This document shows, in pieces, positions 49,418 to 61,200 of a DNA stretch of 64,000 nucleotides. The translations under genes were made by a program, and so were the position numbers. Origin of the DNA: a virus; IMG/VR virus record IMGVR_UViG_3300009164_000056, positions 1 through 64,000 of that record; one strand, written 5' to 3'. Under the pieces are notes generated by a model that made no database searches, had not been told where the DNA came from, and worked only from the letters and a program-made list of their open reading frames with translations. Every line of letters starts with the position of its first letter. The stretch's first letter is position 1.

Positions 49418-51973
49418 ATGGCAAAAATTAAAATAAATAGTTTACCTGCAGGCTTTAAATTAGTTAATGGTAAAATAGAAGAAGATCAAATAATGAAAGA
49501 AGGTGGCTATGTAACTGGTGACCAAGCTGGTTATGGATTAGTTACTCTACCACAGGAGTATTATAATAATGCTAATATAAATACTACAAGAGATGAATCT
49601 GTAAGATATAGTTTATCTGGCGTACCTAGGGACAAAGCAAACATTGAAGCTGAAGGTGGTGAAACTGTGTTAACTGATTTAAACAATGACAATCAATTTG
49701 GTCTATATAATATAACTGGACCAAGACACTCTAAAGGTGGTGTGCCAATGTTTTTACCAGAACAATCTTTTATTTATTCTGATACAGATAAAATGAGATT
49801 TAATCAAGAAGAATTAGCTGAGTATGGTATTGAAACCAAATTAAAAATGACTCCTGCTCAAGTATCTAAAAAATATGATCTTAATAAATACTATGGTGCT
49901 ATGAAAGATCAATTTGCAGATGATATAACTTCACGTAGTTCTGAAATAATGTTAAAGAAAAATATGATGGGATTATCTAAATTAGCATTTGGTCAAGAAC
50001 TTAAAAAGAAATTTGAAGATGGTGTGCCTTTAGCGGCTCATCCATACTTAGTTTCTATTGGAGAAGATCCAATTGAGTTTACTGCAAAAGTAGAAAACAT
50101 TACTAAGAAGCAAGCTCAGATGAAAGCATTTGCTGCTTTGTCTCCTGAACAACAACAACAATTATTACAGTTGCAAGAAATGATGGCTCAAGTTGATGGT
50201 CAACAACCTCAACAACAAGAACAATCTTTTGAAGATCCTTCAATGCAAGATCCTGGTATGCAAGAACAACAATTAGCTATGGCTGATCAAGATGTTATGG
50301 CTATGGGTGAAGAAGGAATGGCAAGATATGGTAGAGAAATTGGAATGTACCAAGATGGTAAAGAAAAACCTGTTAATCCTTTTCCTAAAGATGATCCTAA
50401 TTATGCTAAGGTTCAAGAAATGATTGACTCTGGTAAATATGAAATGACTAAAGGAGCTGTTGTAAATGGTAAACAGATGTATAAATTTAAAGAAATTTCA
50501 ACTGAAGATCCTAAATTTAAAGCAGATAAAGAAGCTCAACTAAAAAAAGAAAAAATTTCAGGCAAAGATCAAAAAGGACAAGGATCAACATCAATTTATG
50601 AAGAAGGTATTTCTGGTCAAGAACGAGCAATAAATGAAAGTCCTATTGGTTATTATATACCTGGTAGATTATCACAAGGTACTAGACCTTCATTTCAAAA
50701 TAAAGCAAGTGATAAAGCATATGGTTCAGCTGATATTGCAACTCCAGAATCACAAGCAGATTTTGAAGCTAGATGGAGTGATGTTATAGCACAAATACCT
50801 GGATTTGATTATAATAAACCTTTACCTAAAAATGCTAAAGGTGAAACATTAGCAGATCCTCAATGGACTCAGTTTCAAAAATTAGCAGAAGAAACAAGAA
50901 GAAAAGAACATATTGCTGCATTTGGAAATGATAAAGATTATGTACCATACTTTAAAGATAAAATAATAAAAGATGAAGACAAAGGAAAAGGTTTTGATGG
51001 TAAGATAGGATTGCATACTTATAATGCTCCACGTTTTAAACTAAATCCAGTAAAACCCGGTGATGTTGAATTTGGTCTTGATATACCAGAACCAAAAAGA
51101 CCAGATCTAGAAATTACTCCAATTAAAGAGTATATACAACCTGAAGGACAATGGTGGGCACAAGATGTTAATAACTTAAATGCTTTAAGTTTAGTTGATG
51201 ATAATTTGTATTTACCATGGGCACCAGATGCTGCACCTGCTAAAATAGATTATGTATTAGATGATTGGAGAAGTAATGCTAATGCAAATTTAGCAGCTGC
51301 AAATACTATGGCCGGAGCATTAGGTGCTGCCGGTGGACCACAAGCTGTAGCTACTTCAAACATTCAGGGTACTGCACTTGAAGGTATTGCTCAAGGTATT
51401 AATAGAGTCAATACTAATAATGTTGGCATAATGAATCAAGTAGCTCCAATGCAAGCACAATTAGATATGCAAGTTAATGGTATTAACCAAGCTAGGAATA
51501 CTAAAGTTTATGATGATACTCAAAAAACATTGCAGAATCATGACAACTTTAAAAATTGGAAGATTGGTAAAGAAGCAGAACTCTTTAATACAGCACTTAC
51601 TAATAGAGCTAATACATATAATTTAAATTCAACTTATGATAATTATTCAATTGATCCTACAACAGGTGGTCCTATTTATTATAAAAATAGTAAAGCCTTG
51701 CAGAAAGTTGGAAAAGAACCTGATAGACAAAAAATACTATTAGATTCATATGCTGAACTAAAGAAAAATTTAGGACCAGATCAAAAGGTTGATTTAGATT
51801 TCTTAAAAATGTATATGGGCATGAGTCCATCTGCTAACACTGATATAACTAATGCTCAATTAGAAATGCAAAAAAGAGGTACGCCAATGGGATATCCACA
51901 AGCTCAACTTAAATCAGGAAAAGAAATAAAAAGGATGGTAGTACCATTCTACACAGGAAAGATGGGAGCATAA
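49418..51973 (+). CDS. Internal virion (cargo) protein, 851 aa
   Basis: 851 residues, 2 bp after the preceding gene. The opening (INSLPAGFKLVNGKI...IMKEGGYVTGDQ) and RHSKGGVPMFLPEQSFIYSDTDKMRF segment are of a kind I have seen in large phage internal proteins. Residues ~245-290 are Gln/Met-rich (PEQQQQLLQLQEMM). The second half is helical with an Ala-rich region (NANLAAANTMAGALGAAGG, 620-640). KEGG, AEGG and SKGG motifs recur. Probably unfolds and is ejected with the genome. No catalytic motif seen. Confidence 0.72.
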   Translation: MAKIKINSLPAGFKLVNGKIEEDQIMKEGGYVTGDQAGYGLVTLPQEYYNNANINTTRDESVRYSLSGVPRDKANIEAEGGETVLTDLNNDNQFGLYNITGPRHSKGGVPMFLPEQSFIYSDTDKMRFNQEELAEYGIETKLKMTPAQVSKKYDLNKYYGAMKDQFADDITSRSSEIMLKKNMMGLSKLAFGQELKKKFEDGVPLAAHPYLVSIGEDPIEFTAKVENITKKQAQMKAFAALSPEQQQQLLQLQEMMAQVDGQQPQQQEQSFEDPSMQDPGMQEQQLAMADQDVMAMGEEGMARYGREIGMYQDGKEKPVNPFPKDDPNYAKVQEMIDSGKYEMTKGAVVNGKQMYKFKEISTEDPKFKADKEAQLKKEKISGKDQKGQGSTSIYEEGISGQERAINESPIGYYIPGRLSQGTRPSFQNKASDKAYGSADIATPESQADFEARWSDVIAQIPGFDYNKPLPKNAKGETLADPQWTQFQKLAEETRRKEHIAAFGNDKDYVPYFKDKIIKDEDKGKGFDGKIGLHTYNAPRFKLNPVKPGDVEFGLDIPEPKRPDLEITPIKEYIQPEGQWWAQDVNNLNALSLVDDNLYLPWAPDAAPAKIDYVLDDWRSNANANLAAANTMAGALGAAGGPQAVATSNIQGTALEGIAQGINRVNTNNVGIMNQVAPMQAQLDMQVNGINQARNTKVYDDTQKTLQNHDNFKNWKIGKEAELFNTALTNRANTYNLNSTYDNYSIDPTTGGPIYYKNSKALQKVGKEPDRQKILLDSYAELKKNLGPDQKVDLDFLKMYMGMSPSANTDITNAQLEMQKRGTPMGYPQAQLKSGKEIKRMVVPFYTGKMGA

Positions 51974-52032
51974 ACTTAAAAAGTTTTATGATTTATCTTG
52001 TTAAACTTAATAAATTTTAGTAATTTACAATT

Positions 52033-55000
52033 ATGGCAACATACGTACCAGGAGTAGAAACATATTTACCAGACATTAAACCGTTTACACCAGACTATAA
52101 ATTTTTGTCTGCTGTACTTGATATAAGACAGGATAAATATAACACTAATTGGAAGGCAACTAATGACCTTTACAATAAAATAGTCTATGCAGATTTGTCT
52201 AGAACAGATACCAAAGAACAAAGAGATCAATATATAAATCAATTAGCTCCATCTTTAGAGAAGATCTCAGGGATGGATTTATCATTGGCACAAAATGTAG
52301 ATGCTGCTAAATCAGTATTTGCACCATTCTTTGAAGATGATTTAATAGTAAGTGATATTATGCATACCACTAACTATAGAAAAGAAATGGATTATGCAAA
52401 TAGACTTATTGATTCTCCTGATCAAAAGCAAAGAGAAAAGTATTCTCAAGATGGGGTAAAAGGTTTACAATACCACATGGAGGACTTTATAAATGCTGCT
52501 CCTGATAAAGCAATGAAAATGGGGTTACCTAAATTTACTGAAGATGCTGATTTAATAGAATTATCACAAGAGGTTTTAGGTGCAATGAAACCACCTTTGA
52601 AAATGAAGGTAGATCATTATGGTGTAAATCCTGATGGTTCAGTAAATACTGATTGGATTATTACAGAACAAAATGGTAATTTAGTTACTGGTCCTGCATT
52701 ACAATATATTCAGAAAGCTTTATTAGATGATCCAAGAGTTGTAAGACATTATCAAAATCAAGCGTTTGTAAGAGGTAGAGATTTTGCTGCAGAAGGTATG
52801 GCCAGCGGAATGTTTACTAGTAAAGAAGAAGGTCAAGCTGCTTGGGCATCTGAAACTATCAATAGAATAAATAAACAAAATGAGTACTATGTAAAGAAAG
52901 ACATTAAAGCTTTAGCGTTAGCTCAAGATGTGAATGTTAGATGGGATAACTATCAAGCTTCTAATGGTATTGTTCCAGGTTCTGATGATGAAAAAGCAAT
53001 GCTTGGACAACGTTCATCTTATGAAGCTACTAAAGCAGCTTTAGATGCAAAGTTAAATATTCAGAAAACAGCTAATGCACCCGTTAAAGATTTTGAAGGT
53101 ACATTGAATAAAGCTTATAATCTTTTAATGCAGAATAACATATCTAAAGATATGCAAGCTGCTGCTCAAGCATATGGTGCTAGAGATATGGAGTATACAA
53201 TGAAGGTTAATGACTATGCTAAACAAAGAAAAGATTTTGAATATGACTTAGCTAAAATTGAAAGACAACATCAAAATGCAATTGAGTTAGCTAATGTTAA
53301 AGGTCAAATTGATTTTGATTTAGCTAAAGCAAAAGGAGAAATTCCAACTGAAAACCCTTTACTAAAGGCATTATTAAATGGTGCACCTACTGTTGGTGGT
53401 GCTCAAAATTCAAATTATCCAGTTGGTCCTGATGGATTAGCAGATAAAAATACAAATATGTATTTAATGGCAAGCAAAGAGTATGGTGAATTAAGAACTC
53501 CAGTTAGAGAGAAACAACTTGATGCTGCTACTAGTGTATTAACATTTTTAAATCCTGCGGGAGAAATAGATAATGCTGGTAAACCTACACAAAAATATAC
53601 AGTAAAAGTAGAGGGTCAAAATTTTACAGGAACAATTGATCAAATAAAAAATAAGCTTGGTACTAAAAATACAGATGGTACTTTTAAGTATAGAACAGAT
53701 ATAGATGATTTATATCAACAACAATCTGCAATATTGAATGATCCAAAACAAATGGCTAAGTATCCTGGTAAAGCTAAGACAGATACTTATAAAAATTTGT
53801 ATGCACAAATATATTCTGATCAAGGAATTAATAATCAAGTTCAAGTACTTGATCAAACAATTAATACTTTAACAACTAAGTATAAAAAAACACATGATGG
53901 AGTTGTAGAGTTAGTTAAAGGTGAAGATAGTAAGGTTAAAGAGTTAATGGAAAAAGGAGGGATGCCCGGTATATTTGAAACAACAGCATCTGGTTTTAAT
54001 CAAGAACTTTCTAAATCAGAATATATTGCTAAAGTAGCAAAATTAGCATCACAAGGAAAAGTAAAAAATATAGATCTTCCAGGATGGGATACTGGTACAA
54101 GTAATAGTAATTATATGCATACTGTTACAAAAGGTACCGGTGAATATTATTCAACTAGAGATGGTGAAGGTGGTAGTATACAAAAAGAAAGACAGACAAC
54201 TGTTACTGAATTAGATATGAGTGCTATTGAAGCTGAAGCAGGCAGGGTATATGATGCAATTAAAACAAAAAGTAATAGTGCTTTAACGGGGCATCTTGGT
54301 AATAAGTTTGAAACTGCAACTTATAAAGGTCTTTTATTTGGAAAAACAGGTGCTTCTGAAATAACTACAGCACCAGTTTATAGATCTGTTGTTGATCCTT
54401 TAGTTGCTTCCTCAGAAGGTCAAACTACCTTAGCTCAAATGGTAACGCAAAAGAATATGTTAGATTCACAAGGTGGTGGTTATTCAATAGTCCTTGGTAA
54501 TTTATCAGATAAAAAAGATGCTAAATCTATAGGTAATGATGCATTGGCTGCTAAAGCTTACAATGCTTATATAGCTGATATGACAACATGGTTAGGTAAT
54601 CCTAAACGTAGTAATGATGCAGGTAATTCTCCAAGAGCAACTATTACATATTCTGGTACATTGGGTGCTACAGGAGACGGAAATAAAACCACAGCCGGAT
54701 ATACTATTGATGGATTTAATGAATGGCTATCTAGTAAAGTTAAAGGTTCAGTAACAGAATCAAGTGGTGCTGCAGGTGAATATGGTTTATTTAGCAAATC
54801 AGAAGTAGAACAATTACGTAATGGAATTAGTATGGTGTTTGATAAAGGACAAGATATTAATCCTAGATCTAGTAATAGACAATACTATTCTAAAACATTA
54901 GCGGCTGTTGAAGCTAGTCCTGACAAATATGTAGAATATAATTATGGTGGAGTAGATGGTATGACACCAACTGGAACATATAGAATTGTTAAAACAGGAA

Positions 55001-55224
55001 CAGATCAGTTTTATGCTACATATAAATATAATACTTATCAACCTAATGGAACATATACCACAAGTGATTGGCAACAAATTCCTATAGAAATGGGTTCTTT
55101 TAATGCAGCTCAATCAATTGATGCGCAAGTACAAAAAATGAAAGAAACATTTGAAATTAAAAGACAAATGAACTTAGATGATTATAATAAAAACTCTGCT
55201 GTTAACGGAAGAAAAAATAAATAA
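52033..55224 (+). CDS. Internal virion (cargo) protein, 1063 aa
   Basis: 1063 residues, mostly helical, without membrane segments. It begins YVPGVETYLPDIKPFTPDYKFLSAVLDIRQDKYNTNWKATNDLYNKIVYADLSRTDTKEQRDQYINQLAP, a recurring opening of large phage internal proteins, and contains a long coiled stretch near 395-445 (MEYTMKVNDYAKQRKDFEYDLAKIERQHQNAIELANVKG). No K-x-GG cluster, unlike its two neighbours. Position suggests ejection or tail-lumen cargo. No enzymatic motif recognised. Confidence 0.7.
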   Translation: MATYVPGVETYLPDIKPFTPDYKFLSAVLDIRQDKYNTNWKATNDLYNKIVYADLSRTDTKEQRDQYINQLAPSLEKISGMDLSLAQNVDAAKSVFAPFFEDDLIVSDIMHTTNYRKEMDYANRLIDSPDQKQREKYSQDGVKGLQYHMEDFINAAPDKAMKMGLPKFTEDADLIELSQEVLGAMKPPLKMKVDHYGVNPDGSVNTDWIITEQNGNLVTGPALQYIQKALLDDPRVVRHYQNQAFVRGRDFAAEGMASGMFTSKEEGQAAWASETINRINKQNEYYVKKDIKALALAQDVNVRWDNYQASNGIVPGSDDEKAMLGQRSSYEATKAALDAKLNIQKTANAPVKDFEGTLNKAYNLLMQNNISKDMQAAAQAYGARDMEYTMKVNDYAKQRKDFEYDLAKIERQHQNAIELANVKGQIDFDLAKAKGEIPTENPLLKALLNGAPTVGGAQNSNYPVGPDGLADKNTNMYLMASKEYGELRTPVREKQLDAATSVLTFLNPAGEIDNAGKPTQKYTVKVEGQNFTGTIDQIKNKLGTKNTDGTFKYRTDIDDLYQQQSAILNDPKQMAKYPGKAKTDTYKNLYAQIYSDQGINNQVQVLDQTINTLTTKYKKTHDGVVELVKGEDSKVKELMEKGGMPGIFETTASGFNQELSKSEYIAKVAKLASQGKVKNIDLPGWDTGTSNSNYMHTVTKGTGEYYSTRDGEGGSIQKERQTTVTELDMSAIEAEAGRVYDAIKTKSNSALTGHLGNKFETATYKGLLFGKTGASEITTAPVYRSVVDPLVASSEGQTTLAQMVTQKNMLDSQGGGYSIVLGNLSDKKDAKSIGNDALAAKAYNAYIADMTTWLGNPKRSNDAGNSPRATITYSGTLGATGDGNKTTAGYTIDGFNEWLSSKVKGSVTESSGAAGEYGLFSKSEVEQLRNGISMVFDKGQDINPRSSNRQYYSKTLAAVEASPDKYVEYNYGGVDGMTPTGTYRIVKTGTDQFYATYKYNTYQPNGTYTTSDWQQIPIEMGSFNAAQSIDAQVQKMKETFEIKRQMNLDDYNKNSAVNGRKNK

Positions 55225-55261
55225 TCACTACATTTACAAAAAATAATTCAGGTACTAATAC

Positions 55262-58200
55262 ATGGAAAATCAAGTTGAAAATAACAGTTTAGATCAAACA
55301 ATTTTGAATAATCAGGTTACAGAAAATGTTATCCCAAAAGATAATTCATTTCAACCTGTAATGGATATGTTTGATAGTGAAGAAAATAATGCTCTTATGA
55401 GCAGAATGGATTTAGCCCAATTACAACAACTTGATGCATTAAAACCATTAATTGATAGTACCGGAATTAGAGCTAATGGAAATGCTGCTGCAAGAAGACC
55501 TACATTATCTTCTAATACCTTTGATCCTGTTCTTCAACAAAATCCTCCTAACTTAAATGAGCCAGGTGGATTTGAAAGAATGATGGAACAAAATGTAAAA
55601 ACTGGTTTTCAACAACAACAAAAAAGTATTAAACCAGGAACTGGTGTAGCTGCACCTGCTTTTACAGGAATGGTTCAAAGTAATTTCATGCGTTATTATG
55701 AGCATCCTGAATTTCAAAAATTAGGATGGAAACCATTTGCAGATAATGAAGCATACTATAATGCTAACTCAACCATCTATGATGATATGAGTAGAATGTG
55801 GGGTCAGTTTGGTAGTTTAGCAGGAACAGGATTTATGGGTGGTTATAGATCTATAGGATCTATGTTTACTGGTGAGTCAATGGTAACAGATTTAAAATCT
55901 GCAAATGAGTTTGAGGATGCAATGGCAATTGGTAACTCAAGTAGAGGTGGTGCATTAGCTTGGACTAATAACTTATTATTAAATTCAGCATATACTGTTG
56001 GTATTATAGGTTCTATTGCTGCAGAAGAGTTAGCATTAGCTGCTTTAGAAGTAGGAACATTTGGTGGTGCAACTCCCCTAGTAGCTGCAAGAACTACAGC
56101 CAATGCAGCAAGATTAGCAAGAGCTGTTGGTCAAGCTACTACTGTTGGTAGATTATATAGTGCTGGTAGAGGAATGATGACTACATTAAAAGGTCTTGAT
56201 GCAGCAAAAGATTTTTGGTCTGTTGCTAGAGCTGGTGGTAAAATGACAGCCGGATTATTTGCACCTGAAACATTAGCTGCTGTCAAAAGATTAAAGACTA
56301 CAGAAGTAGTTGCACAAAACTTAACTAATATGGCTAAAGCATCTGAGTATGCTGGTTCATTTTATAGAGATGTAAGAGCTTTAAATTTAGCATTATCAGA
56401 AAGTAAACTTGAAGGAGGTATGGTCTATAATCAATTGATTAAAGACGGTATGGATATTAAGTTTGCTGAAAATAATGGAGGTCCTGTTACTACAGAACAA
56501 GTTGCAGACATTCAGAATAATGCACACAAAGCTGCATTTGCAACTACAATGACAAACATGCCTGTGATATACTTGACTAATAAATTAGTTTTGGGTAATT
56601 CATTAGGCGGTTTTAATAAATCATTAGGTAGAGTATTTAATGAACAAGCAAAAGGTATTGGTAGCAGAATTATTAAAACTGCACAGACTGTTGGTAAAGA
56701 TGGTGTAAAATCACTATCTCCATTTAAAGATGCTGGTACAGGACTTAAAGGATTAATTACAACAATTGGTAATGCAGGAGTTAAAGGTAACCTGACAAAA
56801 TTAGGTCAAGGATCATTAAGATATTTTGCTGCAAATTTAGGAGAAGGTGTACAAGAACTTTCCCAAGAAGCTATTTCTGCTGGTACTAAAAATTATTATA
56901 CTTCTTTATTAAAGGATCCAATGAATGGAGGACCTGAATTGTTTAATGCTTCAGTCAAAGCTGGAATAGGAGAACAATTTTCAGCTCAAGGTTTTGATGT
57001 GTTTATGTCAGGATTTTTAATGGGTGGTGTAGTTTCTGGACCACAAAAATTATTTTTTCAAGGTGTACCTGCTTTATATCAAAGAGTTGCAAATCCAGAA
57101 AAGTATGCTGAGTATAAACAAAACAAAGAAGACTATATTAAATCTGTAGTTGATACTTATAATGCTGTTTGGAATACACAAGCAGAAGATCCAAATGCAA
57201 TGTTTGATCCTAAGAAATATAATTTCTTACAACAAAAAGCAGCAGCAACTGGTAAAACACTAGCATCTATTGCTAATGATCAATTTGATTTTATTGATGA
57301 AACAGATTTTGCTAAGTTTCAACAGATTCATACTGTATTAAGTACAGGTGGTGCTGCTTTATTTCAAGATCAATTAGTTGATTATATGAAAATGTCTGAT
57401 GAAGATTTAGCTACAGCTTTTCCTTCAAGCAAAAAAGATATTAAAAATGGAAAGATTAGAGAACGTCTTCAAAGTATGGTTAATCAAATTGACAAAACTG
57501 AAGATGTATATCAACAATCTAAAGATAGAAATCCAAATCCATTTATGCCTGAAGCTTATGAAAGAGGTTCAAGACAATGGACAGAAGAAACAATAAAGAA
57601 AGTTGCATTTGAACATGCAAGATATCTTTATATGTTTACTCAAGATGGATTTACTAGAGCATTGGAAAGATCAAATAGTATATATCAAAGTTTAACATCT
57701 GATCCATTGTTTGATAAAATGGCAGCAAGTGATTTAACTGTATTGTTAGATCAAGATTCTATTGATAAAGAAATACAAATGTTAACTGAAGAAGCTATTG
57801 TTTTATCAGGAGACAAAATTAATGAAAGCAAAGTAAAACAAAAGACAGAAAGAATAGAAAGACTATCTGCATTTAAAAATGTATTACTAGAAAATCAAAC
57901 TAAAGATGGTTCTTTTGATAAAAGAAAAATGGGCCTACTTAGAAATGAATTTGAAAAGTATGTTAAACACATGGCTAATCAATCTGGTACATTTGTAAAT
58001 AAAGAAAATATTGATGCTGCATTAAAACAAATTATAGATTATACTGCATTAAAAGGTAGAGCCAAGGTATATGATAAAACAATTGAGTATTTGAATGATC
58101 CTCAAAAGTTTGATCTAGTATTTGAAAGAACTGCTGAAGTATTGAAAGAACAATATAAAAACAGAAAATCAATATTTGAACAACAAGTACGTGATTACGT

Positions 58201-61200
58201 TGGTGTAATTGAAAGAAATGAATTAGCTAATCAAATTGCTAAATTAGGATTTATTCCTAATAATACAGAAATGAAAATGTTTTTAGAAACTGGAGACAGT
58301 AGATACTTAAAAACATTTTACAATCAAAAAGGAGAACAACTATCTGCTTATGATAAACAAGATCTAGAAGATATACAAGCATTGTTAAATGACTATGAAG
58401 AAACTAGACCTGATAAAAAAGTAGAAGAAGTTAAAGATGAAGAAGAAGTAGCAGAAGAAGCAAGAACTGAAGTAGATGATATATTAGATGGTATAAACAT
58501 TGAAGTTTCAGTTAAAGATTCAGTTGTATTAGATAATACAATGAAAAAAGCTTATGCTAAATATGCAGCTAAACAAACGGCAGCTGGTAAAAAACCAATC
58601 ACTTTAGATAAATGGATCAACAGTGAAGATGGTAAAAATCATAGAGCGGCATTTATTGCTGTTAAGAAAATTTGGATTGATAATGACACATTGATAAATC
58701 CAAATAATCCACTCACTGAAGCAGAAATCCAAAGTGAATCTAAGTTAATACCATGGTTACAAAGTCAAGAAGGTAAAACAAATGACTTAGTACAGAATGT
58801 TGTTAATGCATTAGGGTTAACTATTGATGATGTTACTGGTCAAACAGAGTTGTTACCTGCAGAAGGTGAAGCTGTTGAAGGTAATAAAAATATAACAATA
58901 GTTAAGAAAGGTAATACTGTTTCATTAATTGAATTAAAGACTGTTGACTCACAAGGTAACATAAGTACTTCATATCAATTAGTAGATCAATTTAAACAAC
59001 CATTAGAGGAAGAACTATTAAATAGATTTAATGTTCCTTCATTTGGTATTTTTGTTGAGGGAGATAAAGTTAAAGCATTGTCTATGCAAAAAGCTATTGA
59101 TGATGCAGCACCAGATACTACGTCATTTATTTTTGATGATGTAGAATTAAACTATGGTCAACTTGTTTATGATCAAACAGGTAAAGAATTTATTGTAGTA
59201 AGTCAACCAAAACAAGTTGGTACTGAACGTAAATTATTAGTTGTACCCTCTGATGAAATTAGTCCTTCAATAGAAGAGACTAAGAAAGCTACCTTTAGTG
59301 TTAAGCCGGGTGAGTTTAAAGCATCATTTAATGTGCAAGCTTTAGATCTTAAAGTACTACCACAAAGCGTTAGTAGGTTAAATATTAATGAACCTATTCA
59401 ACCTTATGCATATAGAAATAAAGATGCTGCTACTAATCAATGGTTAGAAACTCCTGAACAAGCAACAGCAAGATATAACTTAGTTATGTCTATGTTGTCT
59501 TCTGAAGAATTAAATGAATTAGAATTAATTGTTACATTAGATCCTGAAGGAGGATTAAATAATGGTAATTTAATTATCCCTGGTTTTAAAGAAGCAAACC
59601 CCTATATCCAAACAATAAGAGCAAACTATTCTGTTGGAATTAGAACTTCTAATCCTAATGTGCAGGCTAAGATTGATGCTGCTATTGAAAAGAACGGTTT
59701 AAATAAAAGCAATTCACCAAATGGTGTTTTTGGTTTTATGCAAAATGCAAATTTTGTAATAACTAATTCTCAAGGTACTGTAATTAATCCTGCTACTATG
59801 ACAGCGGATGAATACAAAAATATAGTATACACACCAGAAGGAATGGATGTAAATCTTGAAGAAGATTTAAAACGTGCTCAAAATAATTTTGCATTAAATA
59901 ATTTATTAAGTTCTATGTTACCTGAGTTAGTAGCAAATAATCCTGATGGAGTTATTGCACTTTCTAAATTACCAAACGGTTTATCATTCATCTCTAAACC
60001 AGGAGTAACAATGTATGATAAGTCTCCAAAACCATTAGGAGATTTACAATATAGTACTGCTGATGAAGAAGGTAATTATTTGATTTATCAATTAGAAAAT
60101 AATAAAGGAGGAGCAAGAACTAAAGTTGCTATATCTAATCTTGAAGGAGAAGAAAGAAGACAACTAATAGATAGAGTTGAAGAAAGCTTAACTAAACAAG
60201 GATTGTTAGATAGCATTACAAGTTTAACTGATGCTTATGTTGCTGCAGTATTATTACCTGATGGATCATATGCTTTAGTAAATCTAAAAGCTAAGTCTAT
60301 TGATTTGAATGCTAAATTTCTTGAATTAATAAATAGATCTGAAACAACTCTATCTGATAATCCTGAAGCTAATGCTGAAAAATTTGATAAAAGATTTAAC
60401 GTTGACTATAACAAAGCATTAAGAAGTGAATTATTTATTAGTGCTAAACCTGGCTATAGACTTTCATTACAAGTAAGTCCTTGGGGTAAGATTGAATTAG
60501 AAATTTCAGATTCTAATAATAAACAAATAGGTATAGTTAGATTAAATAAATCTGAGATTTCAAATAAAGATCTATCAGTTGATGATAAACTTAACTTACT
60601 ATTAGATAAATTTAATGCGTTACCAGCTGTTGTTGCTGCTGATGTAAATCTTACAGCTGCAAACTTTAGAGCTTCATACTCTAGAGAAGCGGGTGTTCAA
60701 GAAATACTTGATAAGACAACAACACAAGTTGCACCACAAGTAGTATCTAATAATGCAATTCAATTATCTGCAGATTCTTCAGCTATTCAAGCTGCTAAAA
60801 ATATTCCTATAGTTCAACGAACTGCTTTTGTTTCAACAGAAGAAATTCCTGTAGGAATTGATGAAATAGTTTTAGATTTAGATACAGCTGGTAAAAGACT
60901 TGATATAGAAAAAAGAAGAAAAGCAGAACTGGATGAATTAAAAAGAAAAAGACAGTTTGATAAAAAGAATACAGATCCTATTAATGCTAGGTATGATGCT
61001 GAGTTAGCTGCTTTAGATAGTAGTAAGGAAGTAGTAATAACTTCAGAAGAAAAAGCAGACGCAGTTAATACAGATAATATTAATCCTGAAGATATTAATG
61101 TAGATGATATTAATGCATTAAGAAATGGTGTTAGATTAAACAAATTAGAAGGTGTTAAGCAACAATTAGAAACTCTTAAAGCAAAACTTACCGAAGGGTT

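Noticed and set aside
3145-55224. Stop-codon reassignment (TAG or TGA), known in some crAss-like phages
   Set aside because: All large genes are open in the standard code, ending almost always in TAA, with no in-frame TAG or TGA needing recoding.
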